52,576 nt of DNA from Thaumasiovibrio sp043421945 (GCA_043421945.1 JBHOGO010000023.1:1-52576); one strand, 5' to 3'. Positions 27,160 to 36,885 are shown, counted from the first letter of the stretch. The notes: generated by a model from the letters alone, not told the origin. Program-made: numbers and translations.

Positions 27160-30100
27160 ATGAAAAGAATGTTGATTAACGCAACTCAGAAGGAAGAGTT
27201 GCGCGTCGCATTAGTCGACGGTCAGCGCTTATACGATCTAGATATCGAAAGCCCTGGTCACGAATCAAAAAAAGCAAACATCTATAAAGGTAAAATCACC
27301 CGTATTGAACCAAGTTTAGAAGCCGCCTTTGTGGACTACGGCGCTGAAAGACATGGTTTCCTACCTCTAAAAGAAATTGCGAAAGAGTACTTCCCAGCAA
27401 ACTATAGCTACCAAGGTCGTCCAAACATCAAAGAGGTGTTACGTGAAGGCCAAGAAGTTATTGTTCAAGTTGACAAAGAAGAGCGTGGCAACAAAGGTGC
27501 GGCACTAACGACCTTTATCTCATTGGCTGGTAGCTACTTAGTACTAATGCCAAACAACCCTCGTGCTGGCGGTATTTCTCGTCGCATTGAAGGTGATGAG
27601 CGCACACAGCTTAAAGCAGCACTAAGCACACTCGAGTTACCACAGGGTATGGGTCTTATTGTCCGCACCGCTGGCGTTGGTAAATCTGCAGAAGAGTTAG
27701 AGTGGGACTTAAATGTTCTCCTTAACCACTGGAGTGCGGTTAAAGAAGTTGCCGATAACAACCCTGCCCCACTGCTTATTCACCAAGAAAGTAACGTAAT
27801 TGCTCGTGCAATTCGTGACTACTTGCGCCGTGACATTGGCGAAATCTTGATTGATAGCCCTAAGATTTTCGACCGTGCCCGTGATCACATCCAATTGGTT
27901 CGTCCAGATTTCCTCAATCGTATAAAACGCTACGAAGGCGAAGTACCGCTTTTCAGCCATTACCAAATTGAGTCACAAATCGAATCAGCGTTCCAACGTG
28001 AAGTGCGTCTACCTTCAGGTGGTTCAATCGTTATTGACCCAACTGAAGCACTGACCTCAATCGATATCAACTCCGCTCGTGCAACAAAAGGCGGCGATAT
28101 TGAAGAGACTGCACTGCAAACAAACCTTGAAGCGGCTGAAGAAATTGCCCGCCAATTACGTTTACGTGATTTGGGTGGTCTAGTGGTTATTGACTTCATC
28201 GACATGACGCCAGTTCGTCACCAACGTGAAGTTGAGAACAAGTTGCGCGAATCAGTACGTATGGATCGTGCTCGTGTTCAAATCGGCCGTATCTCTCGCT
28301 TTGGTCTACTTGAAATGTCTCGCCAGCGCTTAAGCCCATCATTGGCTGAAGCAAGCCACCACGTATGTCCGCGTTGTACGGGTACGGGTGTCGTTCGTGA
28401 CAATGAATCTCTATCGCTTTCAATTCTTCGTCTTATCGAAGAAGAAGCACTTAAAGATAACACCGCTCAGATTTTGGCTGTTGTACCTGTCGCTATCGCC
28501 TCTTACTTGTTGAACGAGAAGCGCCGCTCAGTACAGCACATCGAAAAATATCACGATGTGAAAGCGGTCATTATTCCTAACGCTGATATGGAAACGCCGC
28601 ATTTTGACGTCATCCGTATCCGTGGTGGTGAAGAACAAGAGACGCTGTCGTACCACATCCCTAAACAACTTGACGCTCTACGTGAAGCGGAACAAGCAGA
28701 AGTACAAGCCGAAGCGCCAGTTAAAAAGCGTGAAGAGCCTGCACTACAAGGGTTCAGCGCACCAAAAGAGCCTGCTCCTATGAGTAAGCCTGCGCCAACA
28801 TCAACATCTGCACCGGCTGCTGCCAAGAAGGAAGAAGAGAAGCCAGGCTTAATTTCTCGCCTCTTTACCGTATTAGCAGGACTTTTCTCTCCTGAAAAAC
28901 CAAAAGCAGAAGAGAAAAAAGAAGAAGAAAACAAAGAGCGTAACAACGATAAGCCACGCCAGCGTGACAATCGTAATCGCAACAACCGTAATAATCGCAA
29001 TAATCGTAATAATCGTAATCGTAACCAAGATAAGCGTGATGCTCGTCCTGAAGAACGAAACGAAGAGCGTAGCAATAACGAAGAAAATCGCGAAGGTCGT
29101 CAACAAAACAACCGTCGCCGAAACGATCGTAATCGCCCTAAACGCAATAACGATGCACAGACCGAGTCTACACAAGCAGAACGTCCTGTAGAGCAAGCTG
29201 ATAAACCAGCGAAGCCTAAACAGCAACGTAAGCAAGTAGAAAAATCTGCTGACGCTCCTCAAGAGAAGAAAGCAGAAAAAGCGAAACAACGTCGTCAACG
29301 TCGTAAGCTTGATAAGCAAGTTCGTGTCGAACGACCACAAGCAAATGCCGAGCAGAAGCCTTCTCCACTTGAAGCTAAAGGCAAAGAAATTGCCCAGCAA
29401 GCTAAAGCAGAAGAAGCCGTACAGGCACAGCACGTAGAGCAGAGCGAAGAGAAAGGCGAGAAGCAACAACGCCGCAATCGACGCACACCGCGCCATCTGC
29501 GTTCAAGTGGTCAACGTCGTCGTCGCTATCGTGACCGCGATGATGCGAACAAAAGCAACAATAACGCTGAAACTCAAGTAGCCCTTAAGTCAGGTGTTGC
29601 GTCTCCAGAAATGGCGATGGGTAAAGTCTGGCCAAAAGCACAGAATGCTGTAGCAGTAGAAGCCGTTACAACGACTCAGCCTATTGAGCCTAGTGTTGCT
29701 GAAAAGCCACAAGCGACTACCTTTGGCGGTGCTCGCCCGGAGTTATCGATGGGCAAAATTGTCTTACCTTACACCGGTGGTCAAACAAATGCTGCAAACG
29801 CACATGTTGAAACGCCTGTAGCGGTAGCGGCGGCCTCAACAACTGCATCGGTTTCAAAAGAAGCTGAAACAGTAGCAGAAGCCCCAGCCAAAGCAGTTGT
29901 TAAAGCGGCAGCGGCAAGCCCAGCACCTGTTGCGCAAACTAGTGTGGAAGCTAAAACAATTCAAGCGGCACCGGTTACAGCACCGAAAGTGGCAGCTAAA
30001 CGTGTTGTTTCTCAAGCTTCATCAGCACCAGCAGCCTCTCCTGCCGCAGCAAACGCAGCACGAGCAGAAGCGAAAGCGAAGGCAGAAGAAGCGGCGAAAC

Positions 30101-30543
30101 AAGCTGCTTTAGAAGCTGAAGAGAAAGCGGCACAAGCATTAGCCGCTGAAACACAAGCTCCTGAAGTATCTATCATTGAAGCTGAACCTGCTGTTGTTGA
30201 AGCAACAGAAGCCTCAATTGATACACCAGTCGCTAGTGAGCCTGCTGTTAGTAAACCTGTGGTTGCTGAACCTGTTGTTACTGAAGAAGCTGTCGTGCAG
30301 GAAGATGCACCTATTATCGCTGCGGTTGAAATCCATACCTCTCGCGAAAATGATGCAACGACTGCAAAGCTAAAAGGCTATGCCTTTGCTGCAATGGCTA
30401 AAGCACCTGCACCACAAAGCAATGCAACAGCTGTTACCGTCAACGCTGCACCTTTCCGTGCCTCTACTGAAGCCCACCGCCAAGCGGGAAGCCAAGTAGC
30501 CAAAAGTCACGCAACGGCAGCCATGGCTAAAACAATGAGCTAA
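27160..30543 (+). CDS. rne: Ribonuclease E
   Basis: RNase E is the endonuclease at the core of the RNA degradosome. The catalytic half (about residues 1-530) starts MKRMLINATQ and has an S1 domain. Catalytic aspartates are in SIDINSARAT and VVIDFIDM, and the zinc-link cysteines are in CPRCTGTG. An amphipathic membrane-anchor segment (GLISRLFTVLAGLF) is near 562-578. The disordered tail holds an Asn/Arg repeat (about 600-627), two similar motifs PEMAMGKVW and PELSMGKIV (about 815 and 858), an Ala/Val/Glu-rich stretch and AAMAK motifs near the end. At 1127 residues it is a little longer than E. coli (1061). It has an autoregulation-sized leader. Confidence 0.98.
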   Translation: MKRMLINATQKEELRVALVDGQRLYDLDIESPGHESKKANIYKGKITRIEPSLEAAFVDYGAERHGFLPLKEIAKEYFPANYSYQGRPNIKEVLREGQEVIVQVDKEERGNKGAALTTFISLAGSYLVLMPNNPRAGGISRRIEGDERTQLKAALSTLELPQGMGLIVRTAGVGKSAEELEWDLNVLLNHWSAVKEVADNNPAPLLIHQESNVIARAIRDYLRRDIGEILIDSPKIFDRARDHIQLVRPDFLNRIKRYEGEVPLFSHYQIESQIESAFQREVRLPSGGSIVIDPTEALTSIDINSARATKGGDIEETALQTNLEAAEEIARQLRLRDLGGLVVIDFIDMTPVRHQREVENKLRESVRMDRARVQIGRISRFGLLEMSRQRLSPSLAEASHHVCPRCTGTGVVRDNESLSLSILRLIEEEALKDNTAQILAVVPVAIASYLLNEKRRSVQHIEKYHDVKAVIIPNADMETPHFDVIRIRGGEEQETLSYHIPKQLDALREAEQAEVQAEAPVKKREEPALQGFSAPKEPAPMSKPAPTSTSAPAAAKKEEEKPGLISRLFTVLAGLFSPEKPKAEEKKEEENKERNNDKPRQRDNRNRNNRNNRNNRNNRNRNQDKRDARPEERNEERSNNEENREGRQQNNRRRNDRNRPKRNNDAQTESTQAERPVEQADKPAKPKQQRKQVEKSADAPQEKKAEKAKQRRQRRKLDKQVRVERPQANAEQKPSPLEAKGKEIAQQAKAEEAVQAQHVEQSEEKGEKQQRRNRRTPRHLRSSGQRRRRYRDRDDANKSNNNAETQVALKSGVASPEMAMGKVWPKAQNAVAVEAVTTTQPIEPSVAEKPQATTFGGARPELSMGKIVLPYTGGQTNAANAHVETPVAVAAASTTASVSKEAETVAEAPAKAVVKAAAASPAPVAQTSVEAKTIQAAPVTAPKVAAKRVVSQASSAPAASPAAANAARAEAKAKAEEAAKQAALEAEEKAAQALAAETQAPEVSIIEAEPAVVEATEASIDTPVASEPAVSKPVVAEPVVTEEAVVQEDAPIIAAVEIHTSRENDATTAKLKGYAFAAMAKAPAPQSNATAVTVNAAPFRASTEAHRQAGSQVAKSHATAAMAKTMS

Positions 30544-30610
30544 AACTTAACGATATATTCATTTTCTACGGCTGTTCATAGCGTATGAAAACAATACTTC
30601 GTTAGTTCAA

Positions 30611-30636
30611 AAAACCCCGCTATTGCGGGGTTTTTT
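30611..30636. terminator. Bidirectional terminator between rne and the LMW-PTP gene
   Basis: A perfect stem (AAAACCCCGC / GCGGGGTTTT) with a TATT loop lies 67 bp after the rne stop, followed by TTATT on the plus strand and TTGAA on the minus strand. It suits both converging genes. Confidence 0.9.
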
Positions 30637-30671
30637 ATTGCCTAAATTCTATTTAAGCTATTGATACCCCC

Positions 30672-31124
30672 CTAAAGTGTTGACTGTACTATCGCATCAC
30701 TCGCAACTTCGATAAGATCTAAGACATTCCCAAATCCATCTGCACCGCCATAATAAGGGTCAGGTATGACATCACCTTCTTGTGGACAATAGCTCATCAT
30801 CAACTTCACTTTATGTTGATACCGCTTTGGGCACTGAGATAACAAAATTCGCAAATTATCATTGTCCGCTGCCAGAATCAGATCAAACGAACTAAAATCG
30901 TCGCTCTCTACTTGCCGTGCTTTTATTCCAGTAAAGTCATAGCCTCGCGCTTCAGCGACCTGTCGACTTCGAGAGTCCGGACCTTCACCAATGTGGTAAG
31001 CTTCTGTACCTGCCGAATCAACAACAACATCATCACTACCCGCTTCTTTCAATTTATATCGTAAAACGGCTTCTGCTGTGGGCGAACGACAAATATTGCC
31101 CATACAGACAATCAGTATTTTCAT
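30672..31124 (-). CDS. Low-molecular-weight protein tyrosine phosphatase
   Basis: This cytoplasmic phosphatase of 150 residues has the complete active-site loop C7-MGNIC-R13-S and the general acid Asp122 in IPDPYYGG. Relatives dephosphorylate tyrosine kinases for capsule export (Wzb/Etp type) or act on other phosphoproteins. No kinase or polysaccharide gene is nearby, so the partner is unknown. This is closer to the stand-alone YfkJ/Ptp-like type than to capsule operon members. It is a single gene, convergent with rne and divergent from the corrinoid adenosyltransferase gene. Confidence 0.93.
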   Translation of the reverse strand: MKILIVCMGNICRSPTAEAVLRYKLKEAGSDDVVVDSAGTEAYHIGEGPDSRSRQVAEARGYDFTGIKARQVESDDFSSFDLILAADNDNLRILLSQCPKRYQHKVKLMMSYCPQEGDVIPDPYYGGADGFGNVLDLIEVASDAIVQSTL

Positions 31125-31230
31125 CTCTTTATCCTTATCTAGTGCACATTCATCAATTCCATATCCTCACAGACTGCGCTAACCTGACCGCAACAGCTTA
31201 GTCTTTTCGAAACGCACGGTAAGGAAGAAT

Positions 31231-31824
31231 ATGAGTGACAATACTCGGCACCAAGAGCGCCAACAGAAATTGAAGCAGAAAGTAGATGCTAGAGTCAACG
31301 ACGCACAACAAGAATGCGGTATCGTTATTGTCATTACGGGAAATGGAAAAGGTAAATCAACATCCGGTTTTGGTACCATCGCCAGAGCCGTTGGTCATGG
31401 GCAACAGTGTGGTGTTGCTCAATTTATTAAGGGCACATGGGCCTGCGGAGAGCGGAATTTACTCGAACAGCACGGCGTAAAATTTCACGTTATGTCGACA
31501 GGTTTCACCTGGGATACACAAGATAAACAAGCGGATACAGAGGCGGCTGTTGCCGTCTGGTTAGAAACAAAAAAAATGCTCGCAGATCCCGCTTATGACG
31601 TCGTTCTACTCGACGAAATGACCTACATGGTCGCCTATGATTATCTTTCTCTTGACGAGGTGGTAGAAGCCATACAAAATCGACCGCCTGAACAGACTGT
31701 GGTTATCACAGGGCGCGCAGCTCACCGCCAGCTCATTGAGATTGCAGATACTGTATCAGAAGTCAGAAACATCAAACATGCCTTTGATAGTGGTATTAAA
31801 GCCCGTCAAGGCGTGGATTGGTGA
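31231..31824 (+). CDS. cobO: Corrinoid (cob(I)alamin) adenosyltransferase
   Basis: This is a CobA/CobO/BtuR-type enzyme (197 residues) that adds the adenosyl group to cob(I)alamin or cobinamide. The P-loop GNGKGKS is at 37-43, followed by VAQFIKGTWACGERN and the LLDEMTYMVAYDYL motif. The C-terminus HAFDSGIKARQGVDW is typical. No cobalamin synthesis genes or B12 riboswitch are nearby, so it may serve B12 salvage. The ribosome-binding site AAGGAAG precedes the ATG. PsiE follows 24 bp later. Confidence 0.94.
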   Translation: MSDNTRHQERQQKLKQKVDARVNDAQQECGIVIVITGNGKGKSTSGFGTIARAVGHGQQCGVAQFIKGTWACGERNLLEQHGVKFHVMSTGFTWDTQDKQADTEAAVAVWLETKKMLADPAYDVVLLDEMTYMVAYDYLSLDEVVEAIQNRPPEQTVVITGRAAHRQLIEIADTVSEVRNIKHAFDSGIKARQGVDW

Positions 31825-31848
31825 ATAAAATAACGATAAGAGAGTGCC

Positions 31849-32301
31849 ATGCCTTCACAGTTCCCAAAGTTCTTAAAGAAACCATTCTTAAGAGTTTTTA
31901 ATTTATTAGAAGCAATTATTTGCATCGCGATTACCATTGCAACCTTGGTTGCAATGACAACAGAAATCACCAATATAATCATCAATCGAGACATTCAACT
32001 GACTGACATCCTACTGATGTTTATCTACCTTGAAGTTCTTGCAATGGTTCATCAGTTTGTTGCTATTGGTAAGATTCCGGTTCGCTATCCAATCTACATT
32101 GCGATCATGGCTATTGCCCGTTACATCACGCTAGGTATGAAAGAGCTGGACGGCCCTTATATTGTTTGGCTTTCTCTTGCTGCCTTCATATTAGCCGCAG
32201 CAACCATGATCGTTCGTGTGGGCCACCACTACTGGCCTTATGAAGATGATGTTGCGCTCGATAAGCAACAAGATCTTGATAAACAAAAAGATCAAGAGTA
32301 A
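31849..32301 (+). CDS. psiE: Phosphate-starvation-inducible protein PsiE
   Basis: This is a small inner-membrane protein of 150 residues with four predicted hydrophobic helices (about 15-40, 50-70, 80-100, 105-125) and the family motif YLEVLAMV. In E. coli psiE responds to phosphate starvation and cAMP, but its molecular role is unknown. It probably shares a transcript with the adenosyltransferase 24 bp upstream. I see no Pho-box-like repeat before either gene. The tail is charged (DKQQDLDKQKDQE). Confidence 0.9.
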   Translation: MPSQFPKFLKKPFLRVFNLLEAIICIAITIATLVAMTTEITNIIINRDIQLTDILLMFIYLEVLAMVHQFVAIGKIPVRYPIYIAIMAIARYITLGMKELDGPYIVWLSLAAFILAAATMIVRVGHHYWPYEDDVALDKQQDLDKQKDQE

Positions 32302-32349
32302 CACTCAATTTAGAGCTGAATGCTCATAAAAAATGTGTTCATAAAAAAG

Positions 32350-32373
32350 GGGAGCCTAGGCTCCCTATTTTTT
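32350..32373. terminator. Bidirectional terminator between psiE and dcuB
   Basis: A 16-nt perfect palindrome (GGGAGCC-TA-GGCTCCC) is flanked by T runs on both strands (ATTTTTT on plus, CTTTTTTAT on minus), between two converging genes. Confidence 0.88.
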
Positions 32374-32395
32374 GGTATCTGCCCCTTAATGTTGA

Positions 32396-33721
32396 TTAAG
32401 CGCCAATGATCACTTTCGAAATGGCCATGCCTATTACACAAGCAGAGATAACACCGATCAAACCAGGCATCATGAATGAGTGGTTGAAGTAGTACTTACC
32501 TATTTTAGTCGTTCCTGAAACATCAAAGTTTGTTGTTGCGATATCTGATGGGTAATTTGGAATGAAGAAGTAACCGTATGTTGCTGGCATCAACGCAACC
32601 AACAGGTAAGGTTCTAGTCCCATCGCAATACCGACAGGTAGCATCATTACCGCTGTCGCACCTTGGCTATTTACCACAACCGATACCACAAACAGGGCTA
32701 ATGCAAATGTCCAAGGATAAGCTTGTACCATCCCCATAATGCCAGACTCAAACGCTGGCATTGCAAATTGAAAGTAGGTGTCACTCATCCAAGCAATACC
32801 GTAAATCGCAATTGCGGCAACCATACCAGACTTAAACACGACACCATTCGGTACTTTTTGAACGTTTGTATGTGTTACAAGTAGGATCAAACCACCAAAA
32901 CCGAGCATCATCATCTGAATGACATTCGACATTGACACCGCACTACCCTCAATCGTCCTTACTGCAGGAACCATCGCAATAAACACGATAGTCACGAGCG
33001 CTGTTAAGAATAGGTATACCGAATGACGTGCTGAAGCAGGCAACTGCTCATCTAACGAAGAAGCCGTTGTATTCTTGATCTTTTCAGCCCAGTTAGGGTC
33101 CACAAGGCGCGCTTGATACTCTTGATCTTGATCGAGCTCTTTACCACGGCGAAGGCTATACAGTGAGACAAGAATGACACCACAGAATGTTGAAGTCATC
33201 GTCACGGCAAGAATACTCAAAAGTGTGATATTTGAATTAAGGTCTGTCATCTGGGCAAGGTAATAAACAACGGCTGCAGAAATTGGGCTTGCCGTAATAC
33301 CCATTTGAGAAGCAATCGACGCTGCGGCCATCGGACGTTCAGGACGAATACCATTTTTTAATGCAACATCACCGATAATTGGCATGACTGAGTAAACGGC
33401 ATGCCCCGTTCCCAACATTACTGTCATTAACCACGTAGCAATTGGGCCAAGAAAAGTGATTTTTTTAGGGTTACGACGTAATACTCGCTCGGTCACTTGA
33501 AGCATAAATTTCAAACCACCTGCGGCCTCCAAAATAGAAGCACACGTAACAACAGCCAAAATGATTAGCATAACTGTCACGGGTGGTGATGAAGGTGGCA
33601 TTCTAAAGATAAAGACTTCAATTAATAAGCCTATCCCTGAAACAACACCGAGGCCAATACCACCAAAGCGGCTCCCTGTATACAAAACAGCCAGTAGAAA
33701 CAAAAACTGCATATAAAGCAC
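32396..33721 (-). CDS. dcuB: Anaerobic C4-dicarboxylate transporter DcuB
   Basis: This is an inner-membrane carrier of the Dcu family (441 residues, about 10-12 hydrophobic segments) that exchanges fumarate, malate or aspartate for succinate in fumarate respiration. DcuB-like signatures are GTGHAVYSVMPII, KNGIRPERPMAA, YGYFFIPNYPSDIA and GTTKIGKYYFNHSF. The ITASPISAAVVY stretch is as in DcuA, so the paralogue call is by overall resemblance. The GTG at 33721 is preceded by AAGGAG seven bases upstream and gives MLYMQF like E. coli MLFTIQ. An ATG nine bases later has poor spacing. An FNR box lies upstream. Confidence 0.9.
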   Translation of the reverse strand: MLYMQFLFLLAVLYTGSRFGGIGLGVVSGIGLLIEVFIFRMPPSSPPVTVMLIILAVVTCASILEAAGGLKFMLQVTERVLRRNPKKITFLGPIATWLMTVMLGTGHAVYSVMPIIGDVALKNGIRPERPMAAASIASQMGITASPISAAVVYYLAQMTDLNSNITLLSILAVTMTSTFCGVILVSLYSLRRGKELDQDQEYQARLVDPNWAEKIKNTTASSLDEQLPASARHSVYLFLTALVTIVFIAMVPAVRTIEGSAVSMSNVIQMMMLGFGGLILLVTHTNVQKVPNGVVFKSGMVAAIAIYGIAWMSDTYFQFAMPAFESGIMGMVQAYPWTFALALFVVSVVVNSQGATAVMMLPVGIAMGLEPYLLVALMPATYGYFFIPNYPSDIATTNFDVSGTTKIGKYYFNHSFMMPGLIGVISACVIGMAISKVIIGA

Positions 33722-33792
33722 GCTGTAACTCCTTTAATTAGACGTGTAAGATTCTTTCCTTCCTGATGTTCACACAAATACCTTACAGGGAT

Positions 33793-33806
33793 TTGATAAA
33801 AATCAA
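33793..33806 (-). promoter_or_regulatory. FNR-binding site upstream of dcuB
   Basis: The sequence TTGAT-AAAA-ATCAA matches the FNR consensus at all ten defined positions. It is centred about 78 bp before the dcuB start, which leaves room for activation at about -41.5. It is the only clear signal in the 313-bp spacer 33722-34034, apart from a short repeat GATGA / TCATC at about 33845-33861. Confidence 0.8.
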
Positions 33807-34034
33807 ACACTAGCACGCATTTAACGGCAATTAATTAACAGTGTGATGAGCATTTCATCATCCGCTGAGGCACGCAACAGAAATGAAACTAAAAAGCCAC
33901 CAAATAAACACAAATGAAAAACCACTGATATTCATTATCAAAACACCCTAGCAACTCTCAATTTTGATTTTATTTTTTCGTTATGCTGATGGGTCTCTGC
34001 AATGCGATTTACTAGTCGAAAATGGAGTGATTGA

Positions 34035-34484
34035 ATGCCAGCAAAAGTTTCCGAATACATGACAGCAAAGGTGATTTCCGTAAAACCTGGCACGGGGGTG
34101 AGACAGGCTTACTTTTTAATGCGTGACGAAGCGATTCGCCACTTGCCCGTTGTGGATGAAGAACGCAGCCTGATAGGCTTTGTCAGCGATCGTGAATTAC
34201 GACGTCCTAACTGGGCGGATGAAAGCCCCGATATTGCGCACGAATATAATGTCAGTGATGATTTAGATGTGGGGGATGTCATGTGTAAAGACGTCATTCA
34301 TGTCAATACTTACGATACGCTAACCAAAGCAGTCGGTATCCTACTTGATAATAGGATTACTTCTGCCCCGGTGTTAGATAAAAATGAGGATTTGGTCGGT
34401 ATGTTATCGGCCGTTGATCTTCTTTCCGCTTTTCGAGATACCTTAGAATCTCAAAAGCTATCAAAGAAAAATAATAAGCGGTAA
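34035..34484 (+). CDS. Tandem CBS-domain protein
   Basis: This 149-residue protein is made almost entirely of two CBS motifs (about residues 8-62 and 78-135), starting KVSEYMTAKVISVKPGT and VGDVMCKDVIHVNTYDT. CBS pairs bind adenosine nucleotides and regulate a partner in the same cell. No fused catalytic or transport domain is present, so the partner is unknown. The start has a GGAG ribosome-binding site (AATGGAGTG). It reads away from dcuB, and the shared spacer holds the FNR site. Confidence 0.88.
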   Translation: MPAKVSEYMTAKVISVKPGTGVRQAYFLMRDEAIRHLPVVDEERSLIGFVSDRELRRPNWADESPDIAHEYNVSDDLDVGDVMCKDVIHVNTYDTLTKAVGILLDNRITSAPVLDKNEDLVGMLSAVDLLSAFRDTLESQKLSKKNNKR

Positions 34485-34513
34485 GTATTTGTCACTTGTT
34501 ATGGAGCAGCCAT

Positions 34514-34542
34514 GTGCCACTCACAAAGGCCGTGAGTGGCAC
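34514..34542. other. Hairpin between the CBS gene and the asmA-like gene
   Basis: An 11-bp perfect stem (GTGCCACTCAC / GTGAGTGGCAC) with a seven-base loop lies between convergent genes. Neither side has a T tract, so it may be a factor-dependent end or an mRNA stabiliser rather than an intrinsic terminator. Confidence 0.5.
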
Positions 34543-34600
34543 AAGCTACGACGAAATCAACCTCAAGTATTGAAAGTCTCGGTACTTCCAATCAATACCC

Positions 34601-36745
34601 TTAGCGGAATAGTCCTTTCAATAGCTTATCTGTTGCCTGTTTAATATCTTCGTTCTCGGCACTGTCACCAAGTAACTTATCGAGACCCCGCTCAATTTCA
34701 CGCTTTGCTTTTTGTTCCAACTGCAAATTTTGTTTTAGTAAAGCTTCAATGTCGAGTTTGAAAGACGGTTCGGTCCAATTACCCTCGATTTCAACCGGTA
34801 CGATTATATCTTTCAACTCATCAATATCTTTGCCGCCCTGCCCTTTACTCGACTCAACAACAGCGACTTCCACTAAGTAATCAATATCCTCACTCATCAG
34901 GTCTGTTTGACCATTGCCCTTTACACGGATTAATGGAGAAGCGAGACTGAGATCTTGATTACTAGCCACGCCATTTGCTAATGATACCGTGGCTGACATC
35001 GCAGAGAAGTCCGTCTGTTTCACTTCTTCGACATAGTCTGCTCTGTCACCTTTTAGCGTCGCTCGCGCTTCACGAATCATTTCGGCTACATTAAAGCCTT
35101 TCACAGCACCATCCGCTAATGACACCGCAATAGTCCCTTTAACGTTCTTTCTAAGGGCAAATTCACTTAAGCCATTACCGCTCACATCAACGTCGACACT
35201 ACCACGACCTGACAGCGTATCTTGCGCTGCAACATCAATCAATAATGGCTCTATGTGGATATTCGACATGGCTTGTTTTACACGATAGGTTGCAGGAGAT
35301 TGACGAGCATCTAAACGCATAGAAGCATCGATACTGCCCTCGTATAAGCTAGCCTTTAAAGATGATATATCAACTTGTCTATCCTTCACACTCAATGCCA
35401 ACGTGACATCTTCAAGCTTCGCATTCGCCGCTTTAAAATGATCAACGGTCATTTTTCCTGCAATATCGAGGTCCCTAAGACCGGATAAATCCGGCTCCTC
35501 CACACTCAGTGCGCTACCCTGCGCGTCAGTTGTCGTTTCACCCGTACTGTCTTGGTTACCTGCCGGTGCATCACTCCCTGACTGAGTAGGAAGCCACGCA
35601 TCGACATCAATATGAGGGCTATGCAAATCAAAGCGTAGCGCGAATGCATGCTGAAAATTAACCGATAAAACGCCATCTAACTTGGTGTCATTGACCTCTA
35701 AAGCCAGTTGACTGATATCTAGTATACTCTTCTCCAGATCAGCGATAATCTCACCATCTAGCGAACCTTTTAGCGCGCCAGTGGGTAATGTTGCCCCCGC
35801 CAAGTCAAAACGAGAGTTTAATGATGATAACGTCACCTTTGTCAGATCTTTTGGCACGACAACATTTGTCTTTAATTCGAAGTTCAGTGCGGTTTCAGCC
35901 GCTTCTCCTGCCATACTAAGGTTCAACGCTGCGGGTTTATCGAACATGAATTCATCAATCGCTAACGTCAATTCATTCAAGGTCAACGCGGGTGAAGCGA
36001 TATTACCCGATAGCGATAATCCCTTTAATCCATAATCATCTAACTGTTCGGATAGCCAAAGAGATGTCTCTCCTTTCACTTTTGCCATCATGTCATCAGC
36101 ATTTACTGCCACATCAAATTGTAATGACGTCCACTCTCCGGGAGAAAATGCTTCAAGATGAAAGTTAGCTGGTGACAAAATCAGCGAGCTACCTGTTTGG
36201 TGATCAACCTGAGAGACTTCAGCATCGGTAATAGCAATCCCTTTTAGGGATATTTGCCAATCTTGCTCTCCACTTGCCTGTTGAGCATTCGCACTCTCTT
36301 CAGTATTTGACTCACTACTTTGTTGTCCCGCCGCGTCAGGCTCAGCATCCGATGGCTGAGTCAACATATCGAGATTGCTTCTGCCATCAGTTAAGGTCTC
36401 AAGATAAACTTTCGGACTATTCAGTACCAATTCTCCGATCGAAAGCTGCTGAGAGAAAAGTGGAGTAACCTCTATCGATAAGGCGGCATGATCGAAGCTC
36501 ACCATAAACGCTTCGCTAAAGCCCTCAGGGTTCTTTAACCCCGTTTTCCCCATCGAAATACCTAAACTCGGCCAGAACTTCCAGGCTAAATCGCCTTCAA
36601 TCTCCAACACCTGGCCTGTTGAGGTTTGAACTTGCTCGACAATGAGAGGTTTGAATTGATTCGGATTCACAAAAACAATCAATGCTACAATGGCAACCAC
36701 CAGCGTCGCTAGTATTCCACCTAAGATAAGAAACAGCTTTTTCAT
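34601..36745 (-). CDS. asmA: AsmA family envelope protein
   Basis: This 714-residue protein has one N-terminal membrane helix (residues about 5-26) and a long periplasmic AsmA domain. AsmA-like proteins form bridge-like structures thought to move phospholipids between membranes, and E. coli asmA mutants affect outer-membrane assembly. Family cues are the N-terminal NPNQFKPLIVEQVQTSTGQ and the C-terminal VKGNGQTDLMSEDIDYLV followed by PVEIEGNWTEPSF. Two low-complexity acidic linkers (about 138-160 and 395-420) are inserted, making it longer than E. coli AsmA (617). It is next to udk, as asmA is near udk in many relatives. Confidence 0.88.
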   Translation of the reverse strand: MKKLFLILGGILATLVVAIVALIVFVNPNQFKPLIVEQVQTSTGQVLEIEGDLAWKFWPSLGISMGKTGLKNPEGFSEAFMVSFDHAALSIEVTPLFSQQLSIGELVLNSPKVYLETLTDGRSNLDMLTQPSDAEPDAAGQQSSESNTEESANAQQASGEQDWQISLKGIAITDAEVSQVDHQTGSSLILSPANFHLEAFSPGEWTSLQFDVAVNADDMMAKVKGETSLWLSEQLDDYGLKGLSLSGNIASPALTLNELTLAIDEFMFDKPAALNLSMAGEAAETALNFELKTNVVVPKDLTKVTLSSLNSRFDLAGATLPTGALKGSLDGEIIADLEKSILDISQLALEVNDTKLDGVLSVNFQHAFALRFDLHSPHIDVDAWLPTQSGSDAPAGNQDSTGETTTDAQGSALSVEEPDLSGLRDLDIAGKMTVDHFKAANAKLEDVTLALSVKDRQVDISSLKASLYEGSIDASMRLDARQSPATYRVKQAMSNIHIEPLLIDVAAQDTLSGRGSVDVDVSGNGLSEFALRKNVKGTIAVSLADGAVKGFNVAEMIREARATLKGDRADYVEEVKQTDFSAMSATVSLANGVASNQDLSLASPLIRVKGNGQTDLMSEDIDYLVEVAVVESSKGQGGKDIDELKDIIVPVEIEGNWTEPSFKLDIEALLKQNLQLEQKAKREIERGLDKLLGDSAENEDIKQATDKLLKGLFR

Positions 36746-36885
36746 CGCATCCTCGCTAGCTGAAGCAGTAAAACAAATGCCTTAGACAGCAGCATCACCT
36801 CAAAGTAGGCATTGGTGTGACTAAGGTATTTTAGTATTAAGTCATTCTGCCTTAATAATAGCTAATCATATTGAATAAAAACAAA

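Noticed and set aside
28551..29496. Long antisense reading frames opposite the rne tail
   Set aside because: They arise from the repetitive Arg/Asn/Glu/Lys codon composition of rne. The translated products are low-complexity Leu/Phe/Arg/Ser strings without a plausible start.
31125..31230. Pho box for the cobO-psiE unit
   Set aside because: psiE is phosphate-regulated in E. coli, so I looked for CTGTCAT-like repeats before cobO and before psiE. None was found.
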